64,000 bases of DNA from Chitinophagales bacterium (GCA_017303835.1 JAFLBI010000002.1:1-64000); one strand, 5' to 3'. Shown: positions 52,869-63,331, numbered from the stretch's first letter. Notes: generated from the sequence alone by a model not told the origin. Made by a program: numbers and translations.

Positions 52869-53669
52869 ATGGCTAAGATCGGGGCGAAAAACACAGCAGC
52901 TGCCAGAAATAGTAAGACAATTCTCATTTCCCAGCCAAGACCGGAAAGCGATAAATCACCCTATTTTGATCTGGAACGTAAGTATCCGGTAAAATTGGTT
53001 TTCCATCCCTTTATCAAATTGGAAGGTATTGCTGCTAAAGAGTTCAGAAAGCAGAAAATTGATATCGCATTATATACTGCAGTCATCTTTACAAGCAGAA
53101 ACGCAATCGATCATTTCTTTCGCACCTGCGAAGAAATGAAAGTGAGCATCAGTCAGGATACCAAGTATTTCTGTATTACAGAAGCTGTTGCCCTGTATCT
53201 GCAAAAATTTATTCTCTATAGAAAGCGTAAGGTTTTCTACGGTGCAGATGGTACCAACAAAAGCATGTTTGATGTGATCAACAAGCATAGAGAGAATGAG
53301 AAATTTCTGTATGTATGCAGCGAGAACCAGCAGGACAATGAGATCGTTAACTGGCTCAAGTCGCACAACTGCGAATATCAAATGGCATTCATGTACAGAA
53401 GTATCAGTAATGATATCAAGACGGTGATGGATGCTCAACCCATTGATGTGATCTGTTTCTTTACACCAAGCGGGGTTAAAAGTTTGTTTGACAATTATCC
53501 TGATTTCAAACAAAATGGCACTGTTATTGGCGCTTTTGGTAACAACACTTCTAAAGCTGTGGAAGAAGCAGGTTTGGATCTGGCAATTAAAGCTCCCGCA
53601 CCACAAGCCCCAAGTATGATTTCTGCGCTCGATATTTTCCTTTCTTCGACAACGAGCAAAAAGAAATAA
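52869..53669 (+). CDS. hemD: Uroporphyrinogen-III synthase
   Basis: A 266-residue HemD-fold protein that closes hydroxymethylbilane to uroporphyrinogen III in heme and corrinoid synthesis. It shows KTILISQPRPESDKSPYFDL, AVIFTSRNAIDHFFRTCEE and, in the second domain, DVICFFTPSGVKSLFDNYPD and the glycine-rich GAFGNNTSKAVEEAGLDLAI. The family is poorly conserved, so the call rests on the alternating two-domain pattern plus the DUF4271 neighbour. A strong terminator follows. Confidence 0.85.
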   Translation: MAKIGAKNTAAARNSKTILISQPRPESDKSPYFDLERKYPVKLVFHPFIKLEGIAAKEFRKQKIDIALYTAVIFTSRNAIDHFFRTCEEMKVSISQDTKYFCITEAVALYLQKFILYRKRKVFYGADGTNKSMFDVINKHRENEKFLYVCSENQQDNEIVNWLKSHNCEYQMAFMYRSISNDIKTVMDAQPIDVICFFTPSGVKSLFDNYPDFKQNGTVIGAFGNNTSKAVEEAGLDLAIKAPAPQAPSMISALDIFLSSTTSKKK

Positions 53670-53693
53670 CCACAACTATTCTCGACATTTGAC

Positions 53694-53722
53694 AACCCCT
53701 GCAAGCTTGCAGGGGTTTTTAT
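53694..53722 (+). terminator. Intrinsic terminator after hemD
   Basis: AACCCCTGCA and TGCAGGGGTT form a 10-bp stem (53694-53717, loop AGCT), followed by TTTATATT. Confidence 0.92.
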
Positions 53723-53738
53723 ATTAAAGCATAGTACC

Positions 53739-55799
53739 ATGGCAGCTTATAGTAATCAGCTCATACATGAGAATAGTCCCTATTTATTGCAGCATGCACA
53801 CAATCCTGTTGATTGGTATCCATGGGGTGAGGAAGCGCTGCAAAAAGCAAAGCTAGAGGATAAGCCAATTCTTGTGAGTATTGGTTATGCAGCCTGTCAT
53901 TGGTGTCATGTAATGGAGCGCGAAAGTTTTGAGAATCCCGACACTGCCGCGATTATGAATGCGCATTTTGTGAATATCAAAATCGATCGTGAAGAACGTC
54001 CGGATCTGGATCACATTTACATGGATGCAGTTCAGGCTATGACAGGTAGTGGGGGCTGGCCTTTAAATGTTTTCTTATTGCCAGATGGCCGACCTTTTTA
54101 TGGCGGCACTTACTTCCCTCCGGTAAAAGCGTTTAATAGAAGTAGCTGGCGCGAAGTATTGCAGGGTGTGCATCAGGCTTTTGTTCAGAAAAGGCATGAG
54201 CTGGAAGCCCAGGCAACAAACCTGACCGAGCACTTGAAGCAATCAAATGGCTTTGGCTTTGCAAAGCAAGGTGCTCATGACAGCTTTATGCATCAGGATA
54301 CACTGGCAACAATTGCCCAAAATTTTTTGCGCAATGCTGATACCCAGTGGGGTGGATTTGGCCGTGCGCCTAAATTCCCGCAAACATTCTCTATCACTTT
54401 TTTGCTGAGACACTACCACTTCACCGGCGATCAAGCTGCTTTGGATCAGGCATTGCTGAGTTTAGATAAAATGAATGCGGGGGGGCTTTATGATCAGGTT
54501 GGTGGAGGCTTTGCCAGATATAGTACCGATAATGAATGGCTGGCTCCGCATTTTGAAAAAATGCTGTACGATAATGCGTTATTGCTAAGCGCTTTGGCAG
54601 AAGCCTATCAGCTCACAAAACGAGATGAATACGCACGTGTGATGCGTCAGACAGTTGATTTTTTGGAAAGAGAAATGAAAGATGTAGCTGGCGGTTTTTG
54701 GAGTGCATTGGATGCAGACAGTGAGGGAGAGGAAGGTAAATACTACACCTGGCAATATGACGAAATTCAATCTTTATTAGGCGAAGACGCAGCTGTTTTT
54801 TGCGCCTATTTTGATGTTAGGCCTGAAGGTAATTGGCAGCATGATGCCAGTCATCCGGCAGTAACCATTCTGTTTGCACAAAAGGGTATGGAAACATTTG
54901 CAAGGGAGCGAGGTATGGAAATGAAAGACCTGCAAAGTCTTCTGGATCGATGCTTGCAAACCCTTTTAGCGTATCGACAATCGAGAGTAAGGCCACAAAC
55001 AGACGATAAAGTGTTACTTGGTTGGAATGCGTTGTTAATCAAGGCATTTTGCAAGGTTTATGCAGCTTTGGGTGATGTGCGCTTTCGATCATTGGCCACT
55101 GAAACACTGGCTTTTGCTGAGGGTGCTTTTGCGAATGGACAAGGTGGATGGTTACATACCTGGAAAGGTGGGCAAGCAAAAATTCCGGCTTTCCTGGATG
55201 ACCTGGCCTATCTGGTGGATGCCTATATCCATGTGCAGGAGATCACCGGCAATGTTCAATATCTGAAAAAAGCCAAGGCATTAACGGAGCAGATTCTGGC
55301 AAATTTTGGAGATACAGAGACGGCATTTTTCTTTTATACGTCTGAAAATCAATCAGATATAATTGTAAGGAAAAAGGAAGTGTATGATGGGGCAACCCCA
55401 AGTGGTAATGCGGTGATGGCGCAGAATTTACTTTATTTGTCGCTGGTTTTCAATCTGCCCGAATGGCATGAAAGGGCAATGACCATGCTTCGCCAATTGT
55501 CTCAAGCCATTGTAAAACATCCTGGCAGTTTCGGTGTTTGGGCTATGGCGCTGCAATGGCAAGTGCAAGAGCCATTGGAGTTGGTAGTTGTTGGAAAAGA
55601 AGCGCTTATGGCAATACATCCCATTTTGGAGCGTTATATACCCTGTAAGGTGTTTCAGTTGGCCGGTGAAATGCCTGAACATGGTTTTCCCTTATTGGAA
55701 GGGAGGTGGCAGGAGGGTAAAACAAGCTATTACCTGTGCAGACAATACAGCTGCCAGGCGCCTGTTGATACCCTTGAGGCTTTTTTAGCAATTGTGTAA
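53739..55799 (+). CDS. Thioredoxin domain-containing protein (DUF255/YyaL family)
   Basis: A 686-residue protein. Residues 1-170 form the DUF255 thioredoxin-like domain with [13 protein letters not shown], the CHWC motif at Cys53/Cys56 and [20 protein letters not shown]. The rest is an alpha/alpha-barrel glycosidase-like domain with [13 protein letters not shown] and [13 protein letters not shown]. The family (human SPATA20 relatives) has no settled function; a redox or hydrolase role is possible. It has the full normal length and stands as a single gene after a terminator. Confidence 0.9.
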   Translation: MAAYSNQLIHENSPYLLQHAHNPVDWYPWGEEALQKAKLEDKPILVSIGYAACHWCHVMERESFENPDTAAIMNAHFVNIKIDREERPDLDHIYMDAVQAMTGSGGWPLNVFLLPDGRPFYGGTYFPPVKAFNRSSWREVLQGVHQAFVQKRHELEAQATNLTEHLKQSNGFGFAKQGAHDSFMHQDTLATIAQNFLRNADTQWGGFGRAPKFPQTFSITFLLRHYHFTGDQAALDQALLSLDKMNAGGLYDQVGGGFARYSTDNEWLAPHFEKMLYDNALLLSALAEAYQLTKRDEYARVMRQTVDFLEREMKDVAGGFWSALDADSEGEEGKYYTWQYDEIQSLLGEDAAVFCAYFDVRPEGNWQHDASHPAVTILFAQKGMETFARERGMEMKDLQSLLDRCLQTLLAYRQSRVRPQTDDKVLLGWNALLIKAFCKVYAALGDVRFRSLATETLAFAEGAFANGQGGWLHTWKGGQAKIPAFLDDLAYLVDAYIHVQEITGNVQYLKKAKALTEQILANFGDTETAFFFYTSENQSDIIVRKKEVYDGATPSGNAVMAQNLLYLSLVFNLPEWHERAMTMLRQLSQAIVKHPGSFGVWAMALQWQVQEPLELVVVGKEALMAIHPILERYIPCKVFQLAGEMPEHGFPLLEGRWQEGKTSYYLCRQYSCQAPVDTLEAFLAIV

Positions 55800-55946
55800 C
55801 ATTGCAGCACGTAATTTGCATGCAATCCCTCCCTGCGGCGAAAGCCATGAATGACAAATAAAACAGTATCGTATAGACGATTTTTACCCGGTCAAACATT
55901 ATTGGAAACTAACCGTTAAAAATGGCTTAGCAGCCACTGAAAACTA

Positions 55947-55954
55947 TATATTTG
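55947..55954 (+). promoter_or_regulatory. Candidate -7 box of the gldKLMN operon
   Basis: TATATTTG matches TAnnTTTG, 26 bp before the gldK ATG, within the 181-bp gap after the DUF255 gene. A good -33 TTTG at the right spacing was not found. Confidence 0.45.
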
Positions 55955-55980
55955 TCACTATTCGAAAATGACTTTGTAGC

Positions 55981-57267
55981 ATGAAAGGTATCCTGAGAAA
56001 TATCCTATTAATCACCCTTGTATTGGCTATTGCATCATGCAATGCCTTCAAGAAGAACAAGTCTGGAAAAGGCTTGCCAGACAATGGTCAGCTGATGGGC
56101 ATTGCACCTGTTGCAAAGCCTAACATGGAGCGTCCTAATGGTATGGTCTATGTGCCACCTGGAACTTTCCACCTTGGTCCTAGTGATGAAGACATCAGCT
56201 TTAGCTATGTTACCCGTAACAGACAGGTATCTATTCCAGGTTTTTGGATGGATGCTACTGAAATTACCAATAACGAGTATCGTCAGTTCGTGACATGGGT
56301 TAGAGACTCATTGGCCTACAAAATTCTGTTTGGCCAGGGAATCAATAAGCCTGATGACACAACTGCTGTTGATTGGAAGAAAGTAAGAACCATCAAGTGG
56401 GATAAAGCGACCATCGAAAAATTGAATGAATTGAATTTGGCACCTGATAACCGTTTGTTTGGTAAGGTGGAGATTGATCCTGATAAGCTGGTATATCGCG
56501 TTGAGTTCTTCGATCTGAACAACGCTGCCAAGCGTGAAAACATGGGCGTTCCAAGAAAAAACTTCATTGTTCGCAGAGATCAGAAAGTATATCCTGATAC
56601 ATTGGTATGGATGCGTGATTTCACTTATTCATACAATGAACCAATGACAAGAAGATATTTTGCTCACCCATCTTTCGGAAATTATCCCGTAGTGGGCATT
56701 ACATGGAAACAAGCGGAAGCTTTTGCAAACTGGCGTACACGTTACATGAATAATTATCTGGAGCGCAAAAAATTCGCAACAGATGGTGAATACCGTTTAC
56801 CTACTGAAGCAGAATGGGAATATGCTGCTCGTGGTAATAGAACAGGTTCCATGTTTGGCTGGGGTAACTACTATCTGAGAAACAAGAAAGGATGCTTGCT
56901 TGCCAACTTTAAGCCTGGCAGAGGTAATTATGCTGAAGACGGAGGTTTTTATACAGTTCGTGCTGACGCATATTGGCCTAATGAGTATGGCTTGTACAAT
57001 ATGTCTGGTAACGTAGCTGAGTGGACAAGCAGTTTATATTATGAAGGTGCTTACAATTTCATGAATGATTTGAGTCCAGATATACGTTACGATGCATCTG
57101 ATAATGATAAGCCAAGAGATAAGCGTAAAGTAGTTCGTGGTGGTAGTTGGAAGGATATTCAGTATTTCCTTCAGGCTAGTACCAGAACTTACGAATATCA
57201 AGATACAGCGAAGTCTTACATCGGTTTCCGCTGTGTTGTTGACTTAACCCCTAGATCTAAGCGATAA
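55981..57267 (+). CDS. gldK: Gliding motility / type IX secretion lipoprotein GldK
   Basis: A 428-residue outer-membrane lipoprotein: a signal peptide with lipobox Cys20 (AIASC), then an FGE-sulfatase (SUMF1-like) domain with PNGMVYVPPGTFHLG, FWMDATEITNNEYRQF, LPTEAEWEYAARG and NMSGNVAEWTSSLY. GldK/PorK and GldN/PorN form the periplasmic ring attached to the outer membrane in the type IX secretion system. It starts the canonical gldK-L-M-N order, which identifies this lipoprotein among its sulfatase-like relatives. Confidence 0.96.
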   Translation: MKGILRNILLITLVLAIASCNAFKKNKSGKGLPDNGQLMGIAPVAKPNMERPNGMVYVPPGTFHLGPSDEDISFSYVTRNRQVSIPGFWMDATEITNNEYRQFVTWVRDSLAYKILFGQGINKPDDTTAVDWKKVRTIKWDKATIEKLNELNLAPDNRLFGKVEIDPDKLVYRVEFFDLNNAAKRENMGVPRKNFIVRRDQKVYPDTLVWMRDFTYSYNEPMTRRYFAHPSFGNYPVVGITWKQAEAFANWRTRYMNNYLERKKFATDGEYRLPTEAEWEYAARGNRTGSMFGWGNYYLRNKKGCLLANFKPGRGNYAEDGGFYTVRADAYWPNEYGLYNMSGNVAEWTSSLYYEGAYNFMNDLSPDIRYDASDNDKPRDKRKVVRGGSWKDIQYFLQASTRTYEYQDTAKSYIGFRCVVDLTPRSKR

Positions 57268-57304
57268 ACCAAAACCAACTTTCCATCAATCTAAATCAAT
57301 CAAC

Positions 57305-58051
57305 ATGTCAGCAGGTGTTAATCCTACAGTAAACAGACTTGTGAATGTTTTCGTGTGCGTGGGTGCCGCAGTCGTAATCTTCGGTGCAATGGCTAAAATT
57401 CTTCACCTTTCATGGGCCGACTGGGCGCTGAAAATTGGTCTTACTACAGAAGCTTTGATCTTCTTAGTATATGCCATTCTGCCTCCTCCTGATTCGGGTC
57501 CATCTCATGTGGAAGTTGTAGACAAAGGCAATCCAGCTTTGAAGTCTATGGAGAAAATGCTGGAAGAAGCAGATATCACTCCTGCAAATCTGTCTAAGCT
57601 GAGCGCTGGTTTCCAGAAGCTGGGAACAACAGTTGATAAAATGGGTGAAGTTGGTGATGTGGTAAAATCAACAGGCGATTTCTCTAATAAAGCTAAAGAA
57701 GCAACAGCTGCACTGGGTAATATTGCCGGTGTTGTATCACAAGCTTCTAACTCTTTAAGTGCATTCAATCAGGCTTCAGAAAGCACACGTACTTTCCATG
57801 ATCAGGTACAGGTATTAACTAAAAACTTGACGTCTTTAAATACGATTTACGAACTCGAATTGCAGGAAAGCAATAATCACCTGAAAGCGCTGAACCAGTT
57901 TTATGGTAAACTGGCGCAAGCTTCTGCAGCAATGCAAACTAGTGCTGAAGATGCCATCAGAGCGAAAGAGCAGATCACTGCACTTGCCAATAATCTTGGT
58001 AAGCTGAATCAGGTTTATGGTAACATGCTCACTGCTATGCAGGGCAGATAA
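57305..58051 (+). CDS. gldL: Gliding motility / type IX secretion motor protein GldL
   Basis: A 248-residue inner-membrane protein with two N-terminal helices (VNVFVCVGAAVVIFGAMAKI and ALKIGLTTEALIFLVYAIL) and a long cytoplasmic helical tail. Together with GldM it forms the proton-driven rotary motor that powers type IX secretion and gliding. The sequence between the helices, LHLSWADWA, is typical of GldL. It lies 37 bp after gldK and 53 bp before gldM. Confidence 0.96.
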   Translation: MSAGVNPTVNRLVNVFVCVGAAVVIFGAMAKILHLSWADWALKIGLTTEALIFLVYAILPPPDSGPSHVEVVDKGNPALKSMEKMLEEADITPANLSKLSAGFQKLGTTVDKMGEVGDVVKSTGDFSNKAKEATAALGNIAGVVSQASNSLSAFNQASESTRTFHDQVQVLTKNLTSLNTIYELELQESNNHLKALNQFYGKLAQASAAMQTSAEDAIRAKEQITALANNLGKLNQVYGNMLTAMQGR

Positions 58052-58104
58052 TCAAAACCTGCTTAAACCAAAACGAATCGCTAAGTATTTAAACGAAAAC
58101 GATT

Positions 58105-59676
58105 ATGTCTCTACCCAAGGAACCGCGGCAGAAAATGATCAACATGATGTACTTGGTGCTAACAGCCCTGTTGGCGCTTAACGTATCTTCAGAGATTCTG
58201 CATGCGTTCAAAACGGTAAATGAAAGCTTGATCACAGCTAGCAATACTGTTGAGAAAAAAAATGTGGAAATATTTAAATCATTCGAACGTAAGCTACAGG
58301 ATCCAAAGACAGCTGAGAAAGCAGCCATTTGGAAGCCTTTGGCAGATAAGGCCAAGACTTTGTCGGATGATATGTATAAGTACCTCGAAAATTTAAAAGA
58401 AGAATTGATTCAGGAAGCCGGCGGCTATATTACTGACGAGGAAACAGGTCTTAAAAAAATCAAAGGAGAAGATAATCTTGATGCGGCTACCAGACTGTTC
58501 ATCTCAAATCCTCCTGAAGGTAAAGCAAGAGGTAAAGAGCTCTACGAAAAGCTGAAAGCTTACAAAGAACAACTGTCTAACATTAGTCCGGACATCCTGA
58601 AAGAAGTAGCGCCAAACCTGCCATTAGATTTATCTATTCCCAATCCTGATAAAAAGAAGGATGTGAAGGAATCTGATTGGGCTTATTCTTATTTCCATAT
58701 GACGCCCACTATTGCAGGTATTACTATTCTGAGCAAGTTTCAGAATGATATCAAGAATGCAGAATCTCAGGTTATTGAATACTGTCACAAAGAGATTGGT
58801 GAAGTAGAAATCGTGTACGACGAGTTTCAGGCGCTGGCTGGTACCAATGCAACTTACCTGATGCCTGGCGATGAACTGGTGATTACTGCAGGTATTGGTG
58901 CATTTTCGAAGAGTGCCAAGCCTTCAGTTTCAGTTGATGGGGCTTCTGCTTCCTTGAATGCTGATGGTATGGCTGAGTATAAAACCACGGTTGGTAACCC
59001 TGGTGAGTATACCAAGCGCGTAAACATCAATTATGTTAAGCCCGATGGTTCTACAGCAAATGTGGTTAAGGAAATTAAGTATACCGTAGGTGTTCCATCT
59101 GGATTGGTGGTTTCTACTGATAAGACAAGAGTATTCTATCAGGATTTAGAAAACCCACTAAGTGTAATTGGTGGCGGTGGTGCTGAAAAAGTTAGTGTAA
59201 ACATCACCGGACCTGAAGTGAGTTTCCGTAATGCCGGTGCCGGAACTTATATCGTAACGCCTAAGCGTTTGGGAACTGCTACAGTAACTGCTAGCGATGG
59301 TAAGGGTAAGCCGGTTACGCTACAGATCCCTATTAAGCCTGTACCTGCGCCTTTGGCAACAGTAGGCGGCAAGGGTGGTGGTGAAATGCCTGCCGGTATT
59401 TTCAAACTGCAAAAGGGTGTGGCTGCAGAATTACGTGACTTCATTTTCGAAGGTGTTAAATACACCGTTACTTCATACATCGTTTACTTCACCGGTAAAG
59501 GTTTCGAAGATAGCCCCGGCTTCGCAGAGGTATCTGGTGCTTACTTTTCTGATGAAGTAAAGAATTTGTTGAAGCGTGTACAACCAGGAACAACCGTGGT
59601 ATTTGATGATATCCGCGTGGTAGGACCTGGTGGTGGAAGAAAATTAGAACAGAACATATCCTTTACGTTAAACTGA
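58105..59676 (+). CDS. gldM: Gliding motility / type IX secretion motor protein GldM
   Basis: A 523-residue protein with the diagnostic N-terminus KEPRQKMINMMYLVLTALLA, one membrane helix, and a large periplasmic part made of helical and Ig-like domains, ending with a GldM C-terminal domain (FVVFDDIRV-like region VVFDDIRVVGPGGGRKLEQN). It spans the periplasm to contact the GldK/GldN ring. The gene order and length are normal. Confidence 0.96.
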   Translation: MSLPKEPRQKMINMMYLVLTALLALNVSSEILHAFKTVNESLITASNTVEKKNVEIFKSFERKLQDPKTAEKAAIWKPLADKAKTLSDDMYKYLENLKEELIQEAGGYITDEETGLKKIKGEDNLDAATRLFISNPPEGKARGKELYEKLKAYKEQLSNISPDILKEVAPNLPLDLSIPNPDKKKDVKESDWAYSYFHMTPTIAGITILSKFQNDIKNAESQVIEYCHKEIGEVEIVYDEFQALAGTNATYLMPGDELVITAGIGAFSKSAKPSVSVDGASASLNADGMAEYKTTVGNPGEYTKRVNINYVKPDGSTANVVKEIKYTVGVPSGLVVSTDKTRVFYQDLENPLSVIGGGGAEKVSVNITGPEVSFRNAGAGTYIVTPKRLGTATVTASDGKGKPVTLQIPIKPVPAPLATVGGKGGGEMPAGIFKLQKGVAAELRDFIFEGVKYTVTSYIVYFTGKGFEDSPGFAEVSGAYFSDEVKNLLKRVQPGTTVVFDDIRVVGPGGGRKLEQNISFTLN

Positions 59677-59681
59677 TATCT

Positions 59682-60731
59682 ATGAGATTGAACAGATGGA
59701 TGGTTGCAGGGCTTGTGGGCTTGTCTGTGATGCAGGTTGTTGACGCTGATGCACAATATCGTCGTCGTACCACCCCTCCGCCTGCTCAGCAGCAGCAACC
59801 AGCGCAGCAGCAACAAGCAAAACCTGATACAACAGGTAAGGGTAATATGCGCGATCTGAATTTCAACCAGCCTGCAAATCAGCAAATGCAGCAGCAGTCT
59901 TCTGCTCCTAAGTTTGCTTATGGTGATACTGCTATCGGTATTGAAACAAAATCTGCCCAATCGCTTAGAAATAACTACGCAGTTGATAGAAACCTGATTA
60001 AGGACAGAAAACCGCTGGCTTATGAACATATCCGTGAGGACGATGCTTTCTTCAGTGAATTCATCTGGCGCGAAATTGATGGACGTGAAAAGGCAAATCT
60101 GTCTTTCATGTATCCTGCCAAAGACGATAATGGAGACCAGCGTTTCTTTGCGGTACTACTTTCTGGTATCATTAATGACAGTGTAATGGCTTTTGAGGAT
60201 GAGCGTTTTACTACGCCCATTGCTACTTCAAAAATCATGGATCAGTTGGCTGGTAAATTGGACACAGTTTCTGTACTGGATCCGGTAAGTGGAGAAGAAA
60301 CAAAAACCATTAGCCGTACCTCTTCAGCTAACTTAGACTCAGTATATACGTTTCGTATTAAGGAGCAGGTAATCTTTGATAAGGAATCCAGCCGTTTGTA
60401 TTTCCGAATTATCGGTGTTTGTCCGGTGGTTAAGCGTAAAGTAGGTAACAAGAGCGAAGCATTCCCATTATTCTGGTTATACTATCCGGATTTGCGCCCC
60501 ACTTTGGCTAAGTATGAAGTGTATAATTCCAGAAACTTCTCTGGTCGTATGACGTGGGAAGAATTGTTTGAAAGCCGTTTCTTTTCCAGTTATATCACCA
60601 AGACAACCTGGAATAACCCATCTAATAAATCTTTAGCAGGTTTGATTAAAGACCCGCTGTTCAGACTCCTGGAAGGAGAGAATATCAAAGAGAAGATCTT
60701 TGCTTTCGAGCAAAACCTGTGGTCTTACTAG
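59682..60731 (+). CDS. gldN: Gliding motility / type IX secretion ring protein GldN
   Basis: A 349-residue periplasmic protein with a signal peptide ending near ADAQ and a Gln/Pro-rich stretch at about residues 30-45. The conserved core includes LKDRKPLAYEHIREDDAFFS without the initial residue difference, VIFDKESSRLYFRIIGVCPV and LFWLYYPDLRPTLAKYEVYN, matching the GldN/PorN family. With GldK it forms the large periplasmic ring. It starts 5 bp after gldM and ends the operon before a strong terminator. Confidence 0.95.
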   Translation: MRLNRWMVAGLVGLSVMQVVDADAQYRRRTTPPPAQQQQPAQQQQAKPDTTGKGNMRDLNFNQPANQQMQQQSSAPKFAYGDTAIGIETKSAQSLRNNYAVDRNLIKDRKPLAYEHIREDDAFFSEFIWREIDGREKANLSFMYPAKDDNGDQRFFAVLLSGIINDSVMAFEDERFTTPIATSKIMDQLAGKLDTVSVLDPVSGEETKTISRTSSANLDSVYTFRIKEQVIFDKESSRLYFRIIGVCPVVKRKVGNKSEAFPLFWLYYPDLRPTLAKYEVYNSRNFSGRMTWEELFESRFFSSYITKTTWNNPSNKSLAGLIKDPLFRLLEGENIKEKIFAFEQNLWSY

Positions 60732-60772
60732 TGTTGATGGTTTAATTGTTAAATATTCAACGAAATCTATAA

Positions 60773-60808
60773 AAGGGCCTTAAATCTAAGGCCCTTATTA
60801 TTTTTTTA
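60773..60808 (+). terminator. Intrinsic terminator of the gldKLMN operon
   Basis: AAGGGCCTTA (60773-60782) pairs perfectly with TAAGGCCCTT (60787-60796) around an AATC loop, followed by ATTATTTTTTT. Confidence 0.93.
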
Positions 60809-60895
60809 TGAAGAAAAACTGATGTCTCTTCTTGTGTATTGCTGAAATTCTTCTAATTTAGTTTCGGTTTTTCATAGGATATTGGATTTTAAAAC

Positions 60896-60925
60896 GGGGC
60901 TGGATGTTTATCCTGGCCCCTTTTT
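60896..60925. terminator. Hairpin between gldN and uvrC, terminator of uvrC or both
   Basis: GGGGC (60896-60900) and GCCCC (60916-60920) enclose an inner GGAT/ATCC stem with a GTTT loop; TTTTT follows on the + strand and GTTTT on the minus strand. It lies 3 bp past the uvrC stop and can serve the convergent genes in both directions. Confidence 0.65.
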
Positions 60926-60927
60926 AT

Positions 60928-62739
60928 TTAAAACTTGCCTTTGAGCTTAAAATAGTCCAATACCTGTCTTGCCTTTGAAAGACCTATTACTGCAGTTAGC
61001 TCCTGCTCAGTAGCTGATGATACTTTTTTGACGGACTTAAAGTGCTGTAACAGTTTTTCTGCTGTTTGCTTGCCAATACCCTCAATATCTTCTAACTGAT
61101 TCTTAAATGTGCCGGCTGATCTTTTCTTGCGGTGGAATGTGATGCCAAACCTGTGCACTTCATCACGGATAAAGCGGATCAGCTTCATACTATTGCTGTT
61201 CCAAGGTAGTTTCAATGATTCCTGATCACCAACAAAGAATAGTTCTTCTTCATTTTTCGCTAAACCCACCAAAGTCATTTCGCCTTCCAGTCCTAAGGCC
61301 TTTATGCTATCCATTGCAGCGTTCAATTGTCCTTTACCGCCGTCAATAATAACCAATTGTGGTAGCGAGCTGCCTTCCTCTTTTAAGCGACGATAGCGTC
61401 TGAAGACAACCTCACGCATTGTGGCAAAATCATCAATACCGGTAACTGTCTTCACATTAAAATGCCTGTAATCTGCTTTACTTGGTATGCCATCTTTAAA
61501 GCAAACCATGGCACTTACGGGATAGCTGCCCTGAAAGTGAGAGTTATCAAAGCATTCTATATGTACTGGGGCGTATTGCAAGTGTAAATAGTCCTGCAAC
61601 TCATAAATTACTTGTTTCTTTTCCTGGTCAGAGCGGCCTTCGAGTTGCAGTATCTGCTTTTTTCTAAGTTCTTCTCTGAAGTAATTCACATTCTTGATAG
61701 AGAGTTCCAGCAGTTTCTTTTTATCTCCTGATTTAGGAATACTTACCGTTAAGTTTTCAGGGAGTTCTACTTCCTCAGCAACCACCACTTCTTTGGCCAG
61801 ACTATTGAATGTGGCACGTAGCTGTTCAATAGCAAAGCTGAGTACTTCAGCAGTATCCTCTTCTAATTGTGTAGTTAATTGAACAGTATGCGTTTGTACG
61901 ATGGTTCCATGTTCTACCATGAGGTAGTTCACATAGGCGGTATCATTTTCTTTCAGAATAGAGAATACATCGAGATGGCCTAGATGTCCTGAAACAATTA
62001 CCGATCTTGCCTGGTAAGCTTCCAGCTCGTCTATCTTCTGCTTGATCATTCCGGCTTTTTCAAATGCAAGATCTGCTGCATATTGTTGCATTTCTTCCTT
62101 AAGGTGCTGCATTACCGGAGCAAGATTGCCCTTCAATATATTTCTTACCTGAAGCAAGGATTGCTGATAATCAACTTCTGATTGTAAACCCTCACATGGT
62201 CCTTTACAATTGCCTAAATGATATTCCAAGCAAACTTTAAACTTGCCTTTTTGTATATTGGCTGCAGTTAAAGGAAGTTTACAGGTTCTTAAGGGTATGA
62301 ATAGTTTAATAATACCAAGCAACTCTCTTACTCTTCCAGCAGAAGTAAAGGGGCCCAGGTATTCAGATCCATCGTTGATTTTCTTTCGCGTCAGAAATAT
62401 TCTTGGGAAGGGCTCTCTTTTAATGACGATATACGGGTAGGTCTTATCGTCTTTCAGATTGATATTGTATCTGGGTTTGTATTGCTTGATCAGTGCATTC
62501 TCCAGCAGAAAAGCATCTTGTTCAGAATCAACAATCGTGAATTCAATATGGTGAATTCTTTGAACCAGCTCATGTGTCTTGTAGCTGGTGAAGCTCTTAG
62601 AGAAATAGGAGCTTACTCGCTTACGCAAACTTTTGGCTTTCCCAACATACAGTAATTCACCATTCTGATGAAAATACTTGTAAATGCCAGGTTCAGTAGG
62701 AATTGTGTGGGCGATATGCTGGAACTGCTCAGCGGTCAT
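60928..62739 (-). CDS. uvrC: Excinuclease ABC subunit C
   Basis: A 603-residue nucleotide excision repair endonuclease. It has an N-terminal GIY-YIG nuclease domain (EPGIYKYFHQNGELLYVGKA), a UVR motif near residue 210, the C-terminal RNase H-like nuclease domain with HIECFDNSHFQGSYPVSAMV and VIIDGGKGQLNAA, and the terminal HhH pair IEGIGKQTAEKLLQHF. It makes both incisions with UvrB at damaged DNA. The length is normal. It overlaps the upstream small lipoprotein gene by 11 bp. Confidence 0.97.
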   Translation of the reverse strand: MTAEQFQHIAHTIPTEPGIYKYFHQNGELLYVGKAKSLRKRVSSYFSKSFTSYKTHELVQRIHHIEFTIVDSEQDAFLLENALIKQYKPRYNINLKDDKTYPYIVIKREPFPRIFLTRKKINDGSEYLGPFTSAGRVRELLGIIKLFIPLRTCKLPLTAANIQKGKFKVCLEYHLGNCKGPCEGLQSEVDYQQSLLQVRNILKGNLAPVMQHLKEEMQQYAADLAFEKAGMIKQKIDELEAYQARSVIVSGHLGHLDVFSILKENDTAYVNYLMVEHGTIVQTHTVQLTTQLEEDTAEVLSFAIEQLRATFNSLAKEVVVAEEVELPENLTVSIPKSGDKKKLLELSIKNVNYFREELRKKQILQLEGRSDQEKKQVIYELQDYLHLQYAPVHIECFDNSHFQGSYPVSAMVCFKDGIPSKADYRHFNVKTVTGIDDFATMREVVFRRYRRLKEEGSSLPQLVIIDGGKGQLNAAMDSIKALGLEGEMTLVGLAKNEEELFFVGDQESLKLPWNSNSMKLIRFIRDEVHRFGITFHRKKRSAGTFKNQLEDIEGIGKQTAEKLLQHFKSVKKVSSATEQELTAVIGLSKARQVLDYFKLKGKF

Positions 62740-63331
62740 TGCTCAGCAAAGGTAATGGGCCTTTATCGTTCCACTTAATGTAGTTGAGCTGAGTTTGTGT
62801 AAGGGAATCACTAAACTTTTTTGTTGTACTGATCCAAAAGCTTTTACCAGGTTTCCAAACGCCAGTAGTAAAGTTGATGGTATCTCCAGAAAGCCATTGC
62901 TGTCTGATAAAGATTCGCTTTACTTTATTGCTGTTTTCATCTGCTGTAATATCTGCCTGCTTTAGAGGGATATCGTTATCCTTGGTAGTATAGCTGAGTG
63001 TATAGGTCTTTGTCGTTTGGTCATTAAACACCGCTTCGTTAAACTGTTCCTTCCACTCTGGATCATTGAAGTCCTTTTGCAAGAACCTGTTTGCCCAGAT
63101 TTTAAAATCAGTCGTATCAATAATAACAGAGTCTTTTTGCTTGTCTGTTATAGTGTAAGCGACCAAGAGATACGGTGTTTGAACAACATCTTTTACATCA
63201 CCCATGATAAGCTCCTTAAGGGGAAAGAATGCTACGCTATCTGCAGTTGGTGATTGATGTTTGCCTTCTTTACAAGCAAAAAGTAGCACAGAAGAAAAAT
63301 ATCCAATAAACAATAAACTAATGAAACGCAT
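62729..63331 (-). CDS. Hypothetical lipoprotein, 200 aa
   Basis: I do not recognise the family. ATG 63331 is chosen over a TTG two codons upstream because it directly precedes the signal peptide FISLLFIGYFSSVLLFAC, whose lipobox Cys is residue 20. The mature part has no known domain; a FFPLKELIMGDVKDV segment and a SGDTINFTTGVWKPGKSFWI segment fit a small beta-rich periplasmic or outer-membrane lipoprotein. It overlaps uvrC by 11 bp and probably heads the same transcript. Proteins of this type next to uvrC occur in Chitinophagaceae-like genomes (recollection, unverified). Confidence 0.75.
   Translation of the reverse strand: MRFISLLFIGYFSSVLLFACKEGKHQSPTADSVAFFPLKELIMGDVKDVVQTPYLLVAYTITDKQKDSVIIDTTDFKIWANRFLQKDFNDPEWKEQFNEAVFNDQTTKTYTLSYTTKDNDIPLKQADITADENSNKVKRIFIRQQWLSGDTINFTTGVWKPGKSFWISTTKKFSDSLTQTQLNYIKWNDKGPLPLLSNDR

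Noticed and set aside
53070-53675. 201-aa frame antisense to hemD
   Set aside because: hemD on the + strand has recognisable domains and a fitting terminator; the antisense frame has no family features.
59541-60029. 162-aa frame antisense to gldM/gldN
   Set aside because: It is the reverse of conserved gldM and of the Gln-rich gldN start; composition is Leu/Arg-rich by chance.
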